Part shown: positions 1 through 11,632 of the stretch, piece by piece | How positions within the stretch are numbered: position 1 is the first letter of the stretch | Layout: each line of letters begins with the position of its first letter | NCBI RefSeq assembly: GCF_000143415.4 | Contig: NW_003314267.1 | Coordinates: 1,712,449 to 1,776,448, forward strand | Length of the DNA stretch: 64,000 nucleotides | Reading direction: 5' to 3' | Source: Selaginella moellendorffii | Lineage: Eukaryota; Streptophyta; Lycopodiopsida; Selaginellales; Selaginellaceae | Notes under the pieces: model-generated | What the model saw: only the letters and a program-made list of their open reading frames with translations | What the model was told of the DNA's origin: nothing | Databases searched by the model: none | Translations under genes and position numbers: made by a program

Positions 1-600
1 CCTGGCGCCAGCGACAAGAGCGCTGGAACACGATCCTGCCAGGAAATCTGATCAATGACAATCTAAAATGCAGCTCGCAGGACGCTTACAGAGGAAGAGC
101 CGCGAGCTCAATCGATCGATACTCCTGGCCCCGGCGACAAAACCCTGGCTCAGAGCTTCTGGAGGCGTTGGAACACGATCCTGCCAAGAAATCTGATCAA
201 CGACAATCTAAGCTCCCAGGACGCTTACACAGCGAGCTCAATCGATGGCCCCGGCGACAAAACCCTGGCCAGGGCTTCTGGAGGCGCTGGAACACGATCC
301 TGCCAAGAAATCTGATCAAAGACAATCCAAAATGCAGCTCGCAGGACGCTTACAGAGGCGCCGCAAGGCGAACGGCCTGTTCTTGACTAGGACCCGCGAG
401 CTCGACGATCGATCCTCCTGGCGCCGGCGACAAAACCCTGGCTCAGCGCTTCTGGAGGCGGGATCCTGCCAAGAAATCTGATCAATGACAATCCAAAGTG
501 CAGCTCGCAGGACGCTTACAGTGGCGCCGCGAGGCGGATGGGCCGTTCTTGGCTAGGATTTGGAGGCGCCGCGAGCTCGATCGAGCGATCCTTCTGGCGC
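1..600. repeat. Tandem array of degenerate units of about 120-165 bp
   Basis: A GC-rich unit recurs at least four times. Its marker gatcctgccaagaaatctga starts near 32, 177, 296 and 462. Each copy also carries a form of tgcagctcgcaggacgctta and of ggcgccggcgacaaaaccct. Spacing is irregular (145, 119, 166 bp), so units have internal deletions. Short ORFs across it do not keep a frame between units and are not taken as genes. The array is probably cut by the window start. Confidence 0.8.
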
Positions 601-2200
601 CGGCAAAACCCCAAGGGCTTTTCAATCGAGAAGTGACCGTTTGCAAACGGTGGGTTCGATCCTCGTTCGATTCCAATAACGCACATTTAGGGCAATTTCC
701 CGCCCTTCTTTTATGAGATGCGTGATCGCTGATACCATGGCGGCATGCAGTGTAGATCTTGGGGATGTCCATCTGGTGCAAACGCTTGGGATACCTGCTG
801 TTGGTACCTCCGAGGAATTCATGTTCTTCCTTCATCGAAGCGAGGAGTTTGTCTCCAAAAACTGGATTTTCCGAGGTGACTCGCTTCCCTCTTTGCTTGA
901 TGCTGCGATCTAAGCTACGCCCTTTGTGTGAAGCGGCCGATTTCATGGAGCAGCCAGGCCTCTCGCAAGAAAAGTACGAGCTGCTGCGGGAATGCTGCAT
1001 GGTCAAGCCCGTGTTTGCGACTGACCGTGGTCATCGCTTATCTCGCGTCAGCATTGCATTAGAAAGATCATCCGGCACAAGGATATAGTGAACGACATCA
1101 TCGCCGGACGGATTGGTTTCCAGTGAGGCCTAAAGTTTTTCCTTTCGTCTCGCTTCACCTTTTCTTTGAATGCTTCGTTCACCAGCTTCGCTCGAGACCC
1201 CGAAGCTTAGGACCTTCTCATCCGTGCTGCCAGCGACGGAAGGTAGATCATCTGCTTCGATGATAACAAGTGCCATGTTGCAGGTCACGGATTAATCCAA
1301 GCATATACTTGCGACTGCTCGTGTTCCTCACAAATATATAATGCACGGCATGTACAAGTTTGCACTGCTTGATCACCACTTCTTATACATTGCATTGCAG
1401 ATCCAAAGTCGGCAGCGCTAGTGCCTATAGTGAGGGCATTAAAATTCTCGACTTGTTTTCAGGTATGTAGCCTTTTACTTTCTTCCATTCACCGCAAACC
1501 ACGTTTTCACTCACACTTGATCGCAGGGCCTCAAAGAATGTAACGGCGTGGACATGTCGTTGACAAGTTTGCTGTCCATCTTAATGCGTAGATTTTACGA
1601 ACTTCGTGTTTGTAGAGCGCATCCTAGCACTTTGCCAATCCGCTCGCTATGGACAAGCAGCGGCTCGGGGCACTGGGTGACTGCCGCAGTTCTTTCGGCC
1701 TGGAGCGCAACGTTTGGACCGAACGCATGCTCTGGTCGATGGGCGACCTGCGGTGCACAGATTTCGTCATGAGTTACCTCAGCAAGAGCAATGAGATGGT
1801 GGACAGACGTCCCTCTAAATGGCCAGCCCTTTACGGAGCTGTTTCCAGGTCTGTTTTCTCGCGTCGACGTCGTGCTTGACATGGATCTTGTAGATGCAAC
1901 ATTCTACCAGAGTTTCAAGAACAGGAAAGGTTTGGAGAGAGATCGTTTGTTTTAGGTACTGACAAAGAAGCTCGTCAGTGAGGGTGTACGAGGACGAGGA
2001 CTTACCTCCGGGCTCGGAGCAATGCAGAATGGTTTACGAGAAGGCTCCGAGGTCGCCCTGTTTTTGCACCCGATGACGATGACGGGGAGGAGCTAACACG
2101 GGAGTGGGCTGTTGAGACCATCTCTGTTGTGGGGCAAGCTTGTCTTTCTAGAACAGAAACTGAGCGACGTTGTAGGTAAGTCGTATGCCTTCAATACAAA
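601..2200 (+). other. Gene-like but unassigned segment, probably decayed
   Basis: No complete gene is recognised. A clean 63-bp GT-AG intron-like stretch lies at about 1464-1526. The exon-like sequence before it can be read as IKILDLFSG, which resembles motif I of C5 DNA methyltransferases. The open stretch 1649-1879 and an acidic stretch near 2066-2173 (followed by gtaagt) look exon-like, but I could not join them into one frame or match a family. I read the region as remnants of one or more genes beside the repeat array. Confidence 0.25.
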
Positions 2201-2214
2201 TAGCATTTGACTTA

Positions 2215-3105
2215 AAATGGAACCTCGATCATGGACGCGTAGAACGCGTTGACGCTGGCGGCAGCGGTGAGTCTCAGCCCTTCGTGGATGATTTTCCCGG
2301 TCGCAATGGGTGAGATGCTCGTGCACGTGTGGAAGGCGCCAGCGAATGCGACGTGATCGGTCTCAGATCCATCGTAGCACTGCATGCAGACTGGGCACAT
2401 GCTGTCAAGCGAGAAGATCCCTGTCCAAGATGGCCCTGGTTGGAACTAAGTGGCCACACTTGCAGTACGTATTGACCAGCGCAGCCTCCACTGTGGATTC
2501 TCGCTCCACGCCCGCAATCACACACAAGGATGCCCTGATCGAGGTCGCCAATTCCAGCGACCATGCTTGGGATATATTGCTTGTAATTGACTTTGGAGCT
2601 TTACCTTGAGATGTCACTGGATGGAGTTTTACCTGCTTTTGTGATTTTGCTATAGCCACGGAGGGATTATCCGTGATGGATGTTACCACTTTGCGTCGAT
2701 CAAGCACGTGAAAGAACATTACATGTGTATGCTCGATCTCTTGTCTCGCTCGGGGCAGCTCCAAGAGGTGGAAGAGTTCTTTCTAGGCAGCGACATTGAG
2801 GTGGTGAGATCTTCATTTCTGATGGATACGAAGAACACGGCCTCGTGCTGGACAGCTTTGCTGAGTGCTTCCAAAGTTTAAACCCCAGAAGCAACATGGC
2901 TTGCAAATCTATCCAGTAGCACTGCATTGTGCCCAGCTCTCTTTCCTCGCTTGGAATCCTATATGCTACTCTCGGATATATATACTGTTAGAAATTGATT
3001 GATCAAAGTTTTTCTGAGTTCCCTGATCGCCTTGGAAGCCATCAAGTTTCTCCACCATGGACACGACAAATGCATCCTCGCTCTCAAAAAAGAGGCTGCT
3101 GTCCA
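2215..3105 (+). pseudogene. PPR pseudogene with two internal inversions
   Basis: This is a degraded copy of the 3' two thirds of the intact PPR gene at 11633-13159. Forward matches: 2561-2877 to about 12671-13040, and 2958-3105 to about 13121-13258. Two blocks match in reverse complement: 2230-2558 to about 12187-12595, and about 2878-2957 to 13041-13121. About 75 bp is missing at the first junction, and there are smaller deletions and stops. The short inverted block sits exactly in its homologous place with forward homology on both sides. No PPR protein can be made. Confidence 0.85.
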
Positions 3106-3219
3106 ATCTAACACAGTTCGGAAGCTCTTCTACGAGTGTATGAGTCACTGGCTCTATGCCATGGAGGCAGGTTCAGTTCCTAGGCAGTTAGTGTGTACCT
3201 AGGGTTGATCACATCAAGA

Positions 3220-4050
3220 TGAGTAATCAGAGCCATGAATGGTACACTGTGCTTCCTGCAATCTCCGGCACCATATCAATCGCTGGTGATTGTTGCGTGT
3301 TTGCAGTCACATTGCGAGTAGCAGCAGTGGTGCCGTTGTGTACAAGGGTGGGCAGCACTGTTGAAGGTCATGTTTATGTGAGCTATTGTTGCAGGCACTG
3401 AGACAGAACCTGCTGCCGGATCAGCTGAACTTCCTGATTGGAAAATTCAAAACAAGCGAGCCAGAGTTGTCCATAATCGGGATTGATCTTGGTGAGTAGT
3501 ATATTCATTTTCTTGATTCTGCCAAGACTTCCAGTGAAGGCAAACATCATTGCTATCCTTTTCCAAAGTTTGCAGACCAGTTTACTTCTCAACTTTAGCA
3601 CAAAAATCCTTAAAGTGCTGGAAAACTTTGCTCTTTGTGCTTCATGAGATAAACATCAACCTTGCACGAAAAGTGACAAAATAGTGCTCATCTGCATGCT
3701 TTGGAAAAGGATAGTGATGATGCTTGCCTTCACTAGAACTCTTGGCACAATGAATAAGATGAATATATTGCTCACCAAGATCCCAATTGTGGATAAGGCT
3801 TGCTTGTTTTGAATTTTCCAATCTAGCAGCACTCGGTGCCTGTAACAATAACATCACAATTGTCTCGCATAAACATGAAATTCACATGTGTGGAATTCTC
3901 CTTTGTAGACACAGATAAGACTCTTGCTCCACAATGGTGCCACTGTTGCTGCTCGCCATGACTGCGAACATGCAACAATCTCTAGTGATTGATAGCTGGA
4001 GATCGCAAGCATGGTGTACCATTCACAAGTCTGATACCATGAGACTTACT
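3220..4050. repeat. Long imperfect inverted repeat (fold-back)
   Basis: The left arm (about 3220-3570) and right arm (about 3698-4050) are reverse complements, broken by small indels, around a spacer of about 125 bp. Examples: ttggaaaattcaaaacaagc near 3438 pairs with gcttgttttgaattttccaa near 3801, and ctatccttttccaaag near 3553 with ctttggaaaaggatag at 3699. A transcript could fold into a long hairpin. Neither arm has a recognised coding sequence, although left-arm positions 3415-3490 stay open up to a gtgag donor-like site. Confidence 0.8.
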
Positions 4051-4059
4051 CTTCTGTCC

Positions 4060-5600
4060 CAGATGGAGAGGCATAAAGGCATGTGCTTGAAGACATATTT
4101 CCTCCAATCGCCATCATCCTGGGGTGGAATAGGTGGGGGAGGCAGATTTATAAGTGGTGGTGGTGGGAGCGCTGGAACATCTGCTACTGCCCAGACATCA
4201 ACCAGCCATGTTGTATAGCAGGGAGCTCAAAGTGATACTTCTGGATGCACTATTATTGGACATTCCCATTCTGGTCGTCCACTTTTTCAGCTTGTGCACA
4301 GGCCGCTTAGGAAAATCAGCAGCTTCATCAACTGACTGTGGCTCAGAAATAGTTTCAGCATTAGCAAAATAAAACCGAGCAGAATTAGACCTGAATAATT
4401 ATCAGGTCCACATGCTTCTTCTTGGAATGGACTCTGAGTCTATGGATTTTGGTTTCCAAGCCAGCAGATCGGAAAATTGTGAGTACGAAGTGGCTCTTTC
4501 AATGCTAACAGTCAATTTAAAGCCCACTTTGGTGAAGTCAAGCCCTACAAACTGGTGCAGTCCGTGGCATGTCGGTAAGTGTCAGTGAAGGCAAGCCCTA
4601 CAAACTATGTATGCTTTTGATCCTTGCTTTCAATCCTTATAATCTCACAAAACACTCGTCACCACATTCATACGTAGCAGAATCTGGCAGGTGGTTGGCA
4701 AAACCTTCCACTACCAACACTCTTTGTTTTCATTATTGAGGGTTGTTCACTTCCAAGAGCTCTCATTCCCACACTTTAATCTTTCTAAGGAATTTCTAGC
4801 ACGAATCAAAAGTTACAGATGTTCATTGACAAATTACAAAAATAGCACCTAAAATAACTTCATAGTCATTGAGCTCTGGAGAAATGCCAAAGTGTTGATC
4901 AATTCCAGAAGCAAAGGCATTAGCTAGTGATGCATTAGCCATAGAAGCCCTCACTTTGTCAAGCACAAGAACCTACTCTCTTGGTGGCCACCACTTCACA
5001 ACTTGCCTCACCTTTTGCCTCCTCCAGGGACCCCACAACACTGCAGCCCATAAATGATGGTAAGCATAAATTGGTAATTAAATGAAATTCTATAGACAAT
5101 TTTGATTGTTGAAAGTGTGAATTCAATGCTAAATGCAAGATAGCTCCTTAAGGACATGTGATCATTTGTCTTTGAAATTATTTAAGTTATAAACAATTAA
5201 ATAGAATGACTTGAAAGATGATCTATGGGATTTAAATATAGAGGGAAAAAGTTTATAAATAAGAGTGAGTTTGAATATAAAGGGAAAGGCTCATAAATAA
5301 GAATGCATTCTTTTTTTCAATCAATTAAAGTGTCTTGGGATACAAAGTTAAATGTTTTTGGGCTTGAATAATACTAAGTTGGATAGACCTCTTGATAAGT
5401 CTAAAATGCAGAAATTTGCATGTGAAGATTGTAATACTTGGTTGTTCTCTTATTGAGGAGCCCACTTCTGTGACCTCTAGCTCTATTAGCCTTGAAAGCC
5501 TCCTAGATATGCACAAAGCAATGGCCATTCATAAACATTACCTTGCCATTCATGACTTCCAACCCTGTAAGGGCCTTGAAAACAGTATGTGAAATGAAGA
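4060..5600. other. Intergenic, no supported gene
   Basis: Only short ORFs without recognisable domains are present. Composition moves from moderate GC to AT-rich after about 5050. No tRNA or clear transposon ends were seen. Confidence 0.4.
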
Positions 5601-5679
5601 GAGTCTGTAAGCAGCCATAGTCATGCAAACACCTATGAACATAAACGGGTAGATCTGCAGTGGAGGAAGTGAGCACCTC

Positions 5680-6060
5680 TCATTTGCAAGTGCACCCTAA
5701 ACACGTGTTAAATTCCTGTCTTATGGGCTGTGTAGCAGACAATACAACCTACAATTGCTGCTTTCAAGTCTTGCTTGGACTTGGTAGCTTGAGAAGAAGG
5801 CGAGGAGCTGAATGGGAAGGTCATCAAAGTTTCAAATCAGGTTTGTAAGCTATAGCTTGAGGAATGTCTTGGTTAATAGTACATATTGCAAGTGTGGAAC
5901 CATCTTGCAAAACTCCTATCAGGATAAGATATTACAGTGCTGTCTTGTGGACTCCCTTGCTGATGGGATACTCAAGAGAACCACAAGGAAGAAGCTTGGC
6001 ATCTGCAAACACAAATGGACATATGTCAAATATTTGAATTATCGCATGCAGCCAACTTTC
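5680..6060 (+). pseudogene. Possible very decayed PPR fragment
   Basis: The reading frames around 5812-6060 contain a stretch reading NVLVNSTYCKCGT, which resembles the ALVNMYGKCG core of plant PPR repeats. The surroundings are full of frame breaks. The match is short, so this is a weak call. Confidence 0.2.
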
Positions 6061-6079
6061 CATTGTCCACAATACAAAT

Positions 6080-8500
6080 TGGACCTAGGGCTTGCAATCA
6101 GACAGCCACAAGCTTCTGGCCTTTATCACTTTAGTATTATTGCAATCAGACAGCTGCAAGCTTTCGGCCTTTTATCACTTTACTATTATGAATATAAAAA
6201 TTTGTGATTTTATATAATTATGTTTGCTCTTGTTAAATTGATAACATGAATATATAAATAAGAATAAATATTTATTAATTATTATTTGGAAATATGAATA
6301 TATTTATAAAAATACAATATTAGAAATTCTATTTTTACTTTTTTCTCTAAATTATGTCTTACAGGGATAAATTTATATTAATAAAAGTTATAGATACACA
6401 TACGTACAAGTGACTAAAAATAATTATTACTTATTTATTTATACCCAGAAAGAATATCTTTTATAAATATATATGATATAGACTGTAAATTCAAATCTTA
6501 TATTCCATAGTATAAACTAATATTAGCTAGAAATTTTTTTAAAAAATATTACTGTTTAATCAAATACTGTATACATTATCTTGATTTTTTGTTGGTAGTA
6601 GTGAATATGCCTAGAATATGCTTGTATATTCTAGGATATTCTACCATCTACCTGTCATAATTTATAAAATTTCCTAAACACTTTCTAGTATGATTCTAGT
6701 ACCATCTAATGATTGATATTCAATAAGATTAATGTTTTTTTATAAATTATATACATATTTATAATTATATACTTCCATTTGATCAATTAAATTATTAAAT
6801 AAGAATAACACTACTATTAAGAAACTCAAGCATTGTTGTATGCTATATGGAGCAAATAATTTTGGTAAGGAGTTAAATTGTAAAACAATAAGGCTACCTA
6901 TAAAATATAATATATATACTCTTATTTTTAAAGTTGTTTAATTTGTTTTTATTCACAATTAAAGCTTTAATCATGCCTACACACTCATAAAACTATAGCA
7001 AAGTCAGATTTAGTCAATTAAGTGGTAATATTCTTGATATACCATCGCTTGGTGTTGGCTTCATATGTTCCAATGATATCTAAATAGGCCATCTGTATAG
7101 AATATTTTCTTATTATATTTTTAAATACTATTAAAATAAATTTATAACATTAAATTTTGATAAAAAAATATTTAAAGAGTATATTGCTATATAAAACGAA
7201 ACATTTTATTGCTGGGCTGCTCACTCTAGGTATTGCAAGCACAAATTGCTTGTTATAGCTACATATAAAGTATGTTTTTACTTGGATATATATAAACTTA
7301 AAATATTAATATTTCAAGAAAACTAATATATTACAACCCAGAAACAAAATGAAAAGCATAATTACTATAAATAATTACTAATAATTTATATATTAGAAAA
7401 GTATTACTTAATAATTTAGATATAAGGATAAAAGAATTAAATTTCAAATTTTATATAATAAACTATATTTGTAGTTAGGCAGAGACTTTTAGGCATCATT
7501 CATATGCAGCCAAGATATAAAAGTTCTAGAAGATATTGTTTTATTGCTTTAGATCTTGGAAATGCCTAAACCCTTCATATCTTACCTAATGCATAATTTA
7601 ACAGTTAAAAGAGTTTAGCTTTGTGGTTGACAGGAACGGCGTCATTGCCAACCAAACTTAGACAAGGGGAATGGGTGACTTGTTAGACAAGTTGCATGGT
7701 TTCAACATGCTATTAGTGGCAAAGTACCTCGAATTGGTGTGTGCCATACCTCAATTCAGCCATATGCATCCATAATACACTTAAATTGGACTTATACATT
7801 TTGTGCATTCTTTTTCAATAACAAGTTCTCCACTTTTGTATCCTGAGTCAATTCCTTGACCCACCAGTTCTGAAGGAACCTTCTTGCTTTTATGGAAACT
7901 ATCATTTATGTATTCCAAATCTTGAATAAATCTTCTATTCACATATCCAAATGGGTGGAGTTCTATGCTACCTATTTCCCCCCTACAATGTACCTGTAAC
8001 CATTTTGACTTTGGAGCAATAAGCCACTGACACCTACCTGCATTCAGCAACTCCCTTACCTTGTGTGGTACAAATTCGTAGGTTTGTAATAAGGAGATTG
8101 CTAACTAAATTCGCTGCCTGCTTAACCTGGCCTCCTTGGTTGACTTACCCGTTGGGAATAGTTGACCGGGGTGTCTGTTTGACTCTTGACCTAGCACGAA
8201 GACTCTGCTTCTGCTTCTAACCCCACTCTGTACTTGTTCCAACAGTTTCAAGCCGAGCAACTCAAGACCCAAATGCGCCACAATGGGTACTCAAAACTAG
8301 GCCACAACTATGGCTCTCACTCCCCATACCCCATTCCCTGCTTTCATCATTGCTTCAACAAGTTTCATTCTTGAAGCATTTGGAGATGCCACGAGATGCT
8401 TATTGTATTGAGTTGATTAAAGAAAGGAAATATTATTTCTCCAGACAAAAAACTACTAAAGGAAAGTGATCTACGAAGTGAATGCAAGGGAAAATAATAT
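6080..8500. other. AT-rich intergenic tract (6.2-7.6 kb), then mixed sequence
   Basis: From about 6190 to 7620 the sequence is strongly AT-rich with many stops and no gene. From 7620 to 8500 composition is nearer average. An 89-codon open stretch on the minus strand (7781-8050) is the only sizeable ORF. It matches no family I recognise and has no visible exon partners. Confidence 0.5.
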
Positions 8501-8534
8501 ATATAAAATATGGGTACGCTAAAAGATCTCTCAC

Positions 8535-9188
8535 TCATACAAGGAGGACTTCACATCCTTCACATGGCTGATAAGACTTCCAGATCAATGGTCTACCCTC
8601 GTGACCTTCTACATTCACCCTCACCTGCTTTCCAACTAGAGTACCATCTAGATGTGCCAACTTCAAGGTCACTTGGGTCTCCTCCATTAGAGCAGTGTAC
8701 ACGATCTCAGATTCAAACCCGGATGCAATTCCACCTGTGATTATTCAATGTTGATCAGAGATTATAAATGAAACACATTTTTTTATCTTACCCCCATGGA
8801 AGCCAAGCTTTATGTCCCAATTATCCATCGCTGCATATCCATTGTCTTCAACAGCATCATCTTCCAGCGCAAAAAAAGGTTCATAATCGCCATAATGGAT
8901 ATCATTCTTCACAGAGGTGAAAAGCTCTTTGAGAGTCAGATAGTGCCAACCTGAATTCACTGAGAAGCCACTCTGCAATGCAATAGTCTTCACAATCAGC
9001 CTCAGTTGCTCCTCTTGCAGGCTGCCACCATCTTGGACATTAGCAAGAGCAACAAGTTCCTTGAGTTCCTCGAGCATCACCTCCTTGTGCTGGTTTGCAT
9101 GAATTCCATACTTCTTGCACAATGCCTGGATCTGGCGATACCTCAAATCACCAGCTAAGACCAGTTGCTTGTCTTCATCAGACAGCAT
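8535..9188 (-). CDS. Small SAP-like domain protein, 198 aa
   Basis: Two exons, 9188-8792 and 8734-8535, are split by a 57-bp GT-AG intron; the frame is kept (phase 1) and ends at TGA. Residues about 16-47 have the helix-turn-helix pattern of a SAP motif (YRQIQALCKKYGI...MLEELKEL), a fold that usually binds DNA or chromatin. The rest, including a stretch with ALMEETQVTLKLAHLDGT in exon 2, is unrecognised. The ATG lies only 18 bp after the stop of the Crinkler-type gene on the same strand, so the two may share a transcript. A transition-rich decayed copy of exon 2 lies at 13600-13775. The SAP assignment is from pattern only. Confidence 0.6.
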
Positions 9189-9206
9189 CTTCTGCTCGTT
9201 CGAACT

Positions 9207-11285
9207 TCAAAATTTAATAACCGGGGCACTTCTTCTATCACCCTCAGGTTTCACCAGCACCATATAAGCGTCCTGCATCGGTTAGGAGTTTACTGCCAAA
9301 CATAATAAAGATATTGCACCTACCTGGTTTAAATCCGACCGCAGTCTGGAGAAGACAGCCTGATCCATGGGCTTCCTGGACTTCGCCAAGGACACTTGGA
9401 TCATATGGTTCGGCGTTATACTGTCGACGATGGGGAAGTTCTGGAACTTGTGTCCTTCCTCCACTCAGGGTCCGCCGACACTGTCAAACCAGAAAAATAC
9501 TTGATCCGACGAGTTTGCAACACCAGATCAGATCCATCTTCCACGGCTTTGAACGTCCCCCCCCTGTGCAAGCCATTCATGGGCATAACGTTTAAAAAGA
9601 TTCCCAGCAGCGACTTTCAATGCCGGGTCACTCTCAGCAGCCAAGACGAAGGTCTCAAACCCCTTGAGCTTCCTGTAAGCGGCCACCTCAACAATGCTTT
9701 GTGAAACCCACTGGGAGATGGGCCTGATTGATTGAATAGACAAAAAATCCACACTTGGCCATATTGTGAACACTGTATATGAATATTCTTCCTTGTCACC
9801 AGCACCTCTCAAGTCCTGCACCTGAAGCACCCCTTCCCCGACCATCCCTTGCACATTCTTTAATATCTCCTGATATCCGTTCTCCAGGGTGAAGAAGTAC
9901 CACCTGGGTATAGGACCAAATAGTAGATTTCTCACACGAAACTCTGTTCGAGGATCTGAGAACCTGTTCTCCTCCAGATACGCGTACCGGTAGAAAAGAT
10001 TTTCTAGTTCCTCAAAGGACCAAGGCGGCATGAAAAGCTGTTGGAAGCAGCTCGAGGTTATGTTCTTCCACGCATCCACCCAGTTGTCTCTATTGGGAGA
10101 TGCAAAGATATACGTAATTCGCCCATAGTGACCAACAAAGCTCTGATCAGTCAGTAGGATCTCCCCTTGCAGCGACCTGTTAAACTCGTTAAGAATCTGG
10201 TATGTCCCGTCCGGATAGAAAGCATAATAATCCACAGTTTCCTGAATAACGAGCTCCACCTGGACGGTCTTCCCTTCCTTGAGTAGATTAACGAGCACGT
10301 AAACCAGAAAATGGGACTTGCCTATGCCGGGGTTGCCGGAGACGTGTACCACGCTAACGTGCCCTTGGGTAACCTTGCTCATCTCTGTGTAAAATGGTTT
10401 CCACACCTGCTGAACATAATAGAAATCCTTATGGAAGACCTCTGGGCAGAAGTGGAACATGTCACCCGCTTCTAAAGACGTCGGAAGCTCGTAGTTATAC
10501 CTGGTTGCGTCTGCAAAGAGAAAAAAACTGCTCAAAGCCGGAAAATAAGATGTGAAAAAGAAAAAAACCAGCTAGATGCGCAGTAACAAAAGAAAAGAGC
10601 CATTACACACACAACGATCTCGTCATCATAAGTAAACGCAACACACAAAAGACGCAGGGACGCCAACTACAGATGAACCAGATCGACATAGCCAGCCACG
10701 ACTCGCAGCAAAAGAAAAACCGATAAGAAAAAATAAGGGGATAGAAACGCCATAGCAAACATGACACAACGACATAGCTAGCCACGACACAACATCTCGT
10801 CAGCAAAACACAAAAGACGTAGGGGCGCCCAACTACAGATCCAAAGTGACCAACTACAACCGGGAAGACAAAAAAATCCAGCACTAACAAACAAATGCAA
10901 TGCGAGGCCACGAACAAATGCCTCAGCACAATTCTGGGGCATGAGGAAGAAGGAAATTTGGGGCAAGCGGAAACAAATTGCTTACCAGATCCACCGGTTC
11001 CGTGGGGCACTGCAAGCGAATCAAATGTCTCAGATCCGCATAGCATGATATGGGAAAAGGCTTACGATTAGATTTAAGTAGGAGGAGCTTCTCCTCCCGC
11101 AGCTGCTGCTTCTCCTCCCGCAGCTGGTGCTTCTTCTTCCACAGATACTGCCTCTCTACCGGATCTTGCTCGCTCGCCAGTTGTTTCTCCACTCCCTCGA
11201 TTTCAGCTTCCACAGCCTTGATGGAACGCTCAAGCCCCTGGAAAGGAGAGTCGTCAATCTCCATAGCCACGGAAGACGATGCCAT
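9207..11285 (-). pseudogene. Crinkler/RHS-type P-loop NTPase with nuclease-like C-terminus, frameshifted
   Basis: Exons are 11285-11066, a 24-nt exon 11009-10986, 10510-9324 and 9272-9207; all joins keep phase. The N-terminus (residues about 15-70) is a charged coiled coil. Exon 3 opens the NTPase domain with Walker A GNPGIGKS and later MPPWSFEELE and PRWYF, as in Crinkler-RHS-type proteins. The C-terminus has the family pattern NFPIVDSI followed by HMIQVSLAKSRKP, seen in their restriction-endonuclease-like domain. The reading frame breaks at an 8-G run (plus-strand C run 9557-9564; first stop 9528-9530) and returns near 9448-9452. The two shifts cancel, and the 100-odd bases between them still read as family-like sequence in the other frame. 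It is either a young pseudogene or carries two base-calling errors. Confidence 0.7.
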
Positions 11286-11632
11286 CTACTGAAAGAACTA
11301 GCCCTATTGGAGGGTAACATCCGACGGCTGCCTTTGCGCCGGGCCACGTGGCAAGTTTAAGGGTGGTGGTAAATATTTCCAGCCATTGTTGTGATTTGCT
11401 TTGGTGGTCTTCTTGATTCAAGTGCTAGGTGGTAAAAAAATAATAATCTAGTCTAGTTTCTATGGTTGTCTAGTCTGTTGGCTGTAGCTACGAGATGCAT
11501 AGTGGGAATAGTGCATAGTCCAAGTAATGCTGTTTTTAATTTGTCCCCTGTGAAAGCAGACTGGGCGCTCCAGCTTGCATGCATCGCTTTCACCCGCCTA
11601 TAGCAAACTCGACTTCCCGCCTTTGATTTTCC
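11286..11632. other. Divergent intergenic region
   Basis: This 347-bp stretch separates the minus-strand Crinkler-type gene from the plus-strand PPR gene, so it should contain both promoters. No specific motif stands out. Confidence 0.5.

Noticed and set aside
1-600. CRISPR-like array
   Set aside because: Units are too long and irregular, with no constant-length spacers, and the sequence is plant nuclear DNA.
640-690. T-arm-like sequence (gggttcgatcctc) as a tRNA gene or tRNA-derived SINE head
   Set aside because: The T stem does not pair well and no acceptor, D arm or anticodon arm can be placed around it.
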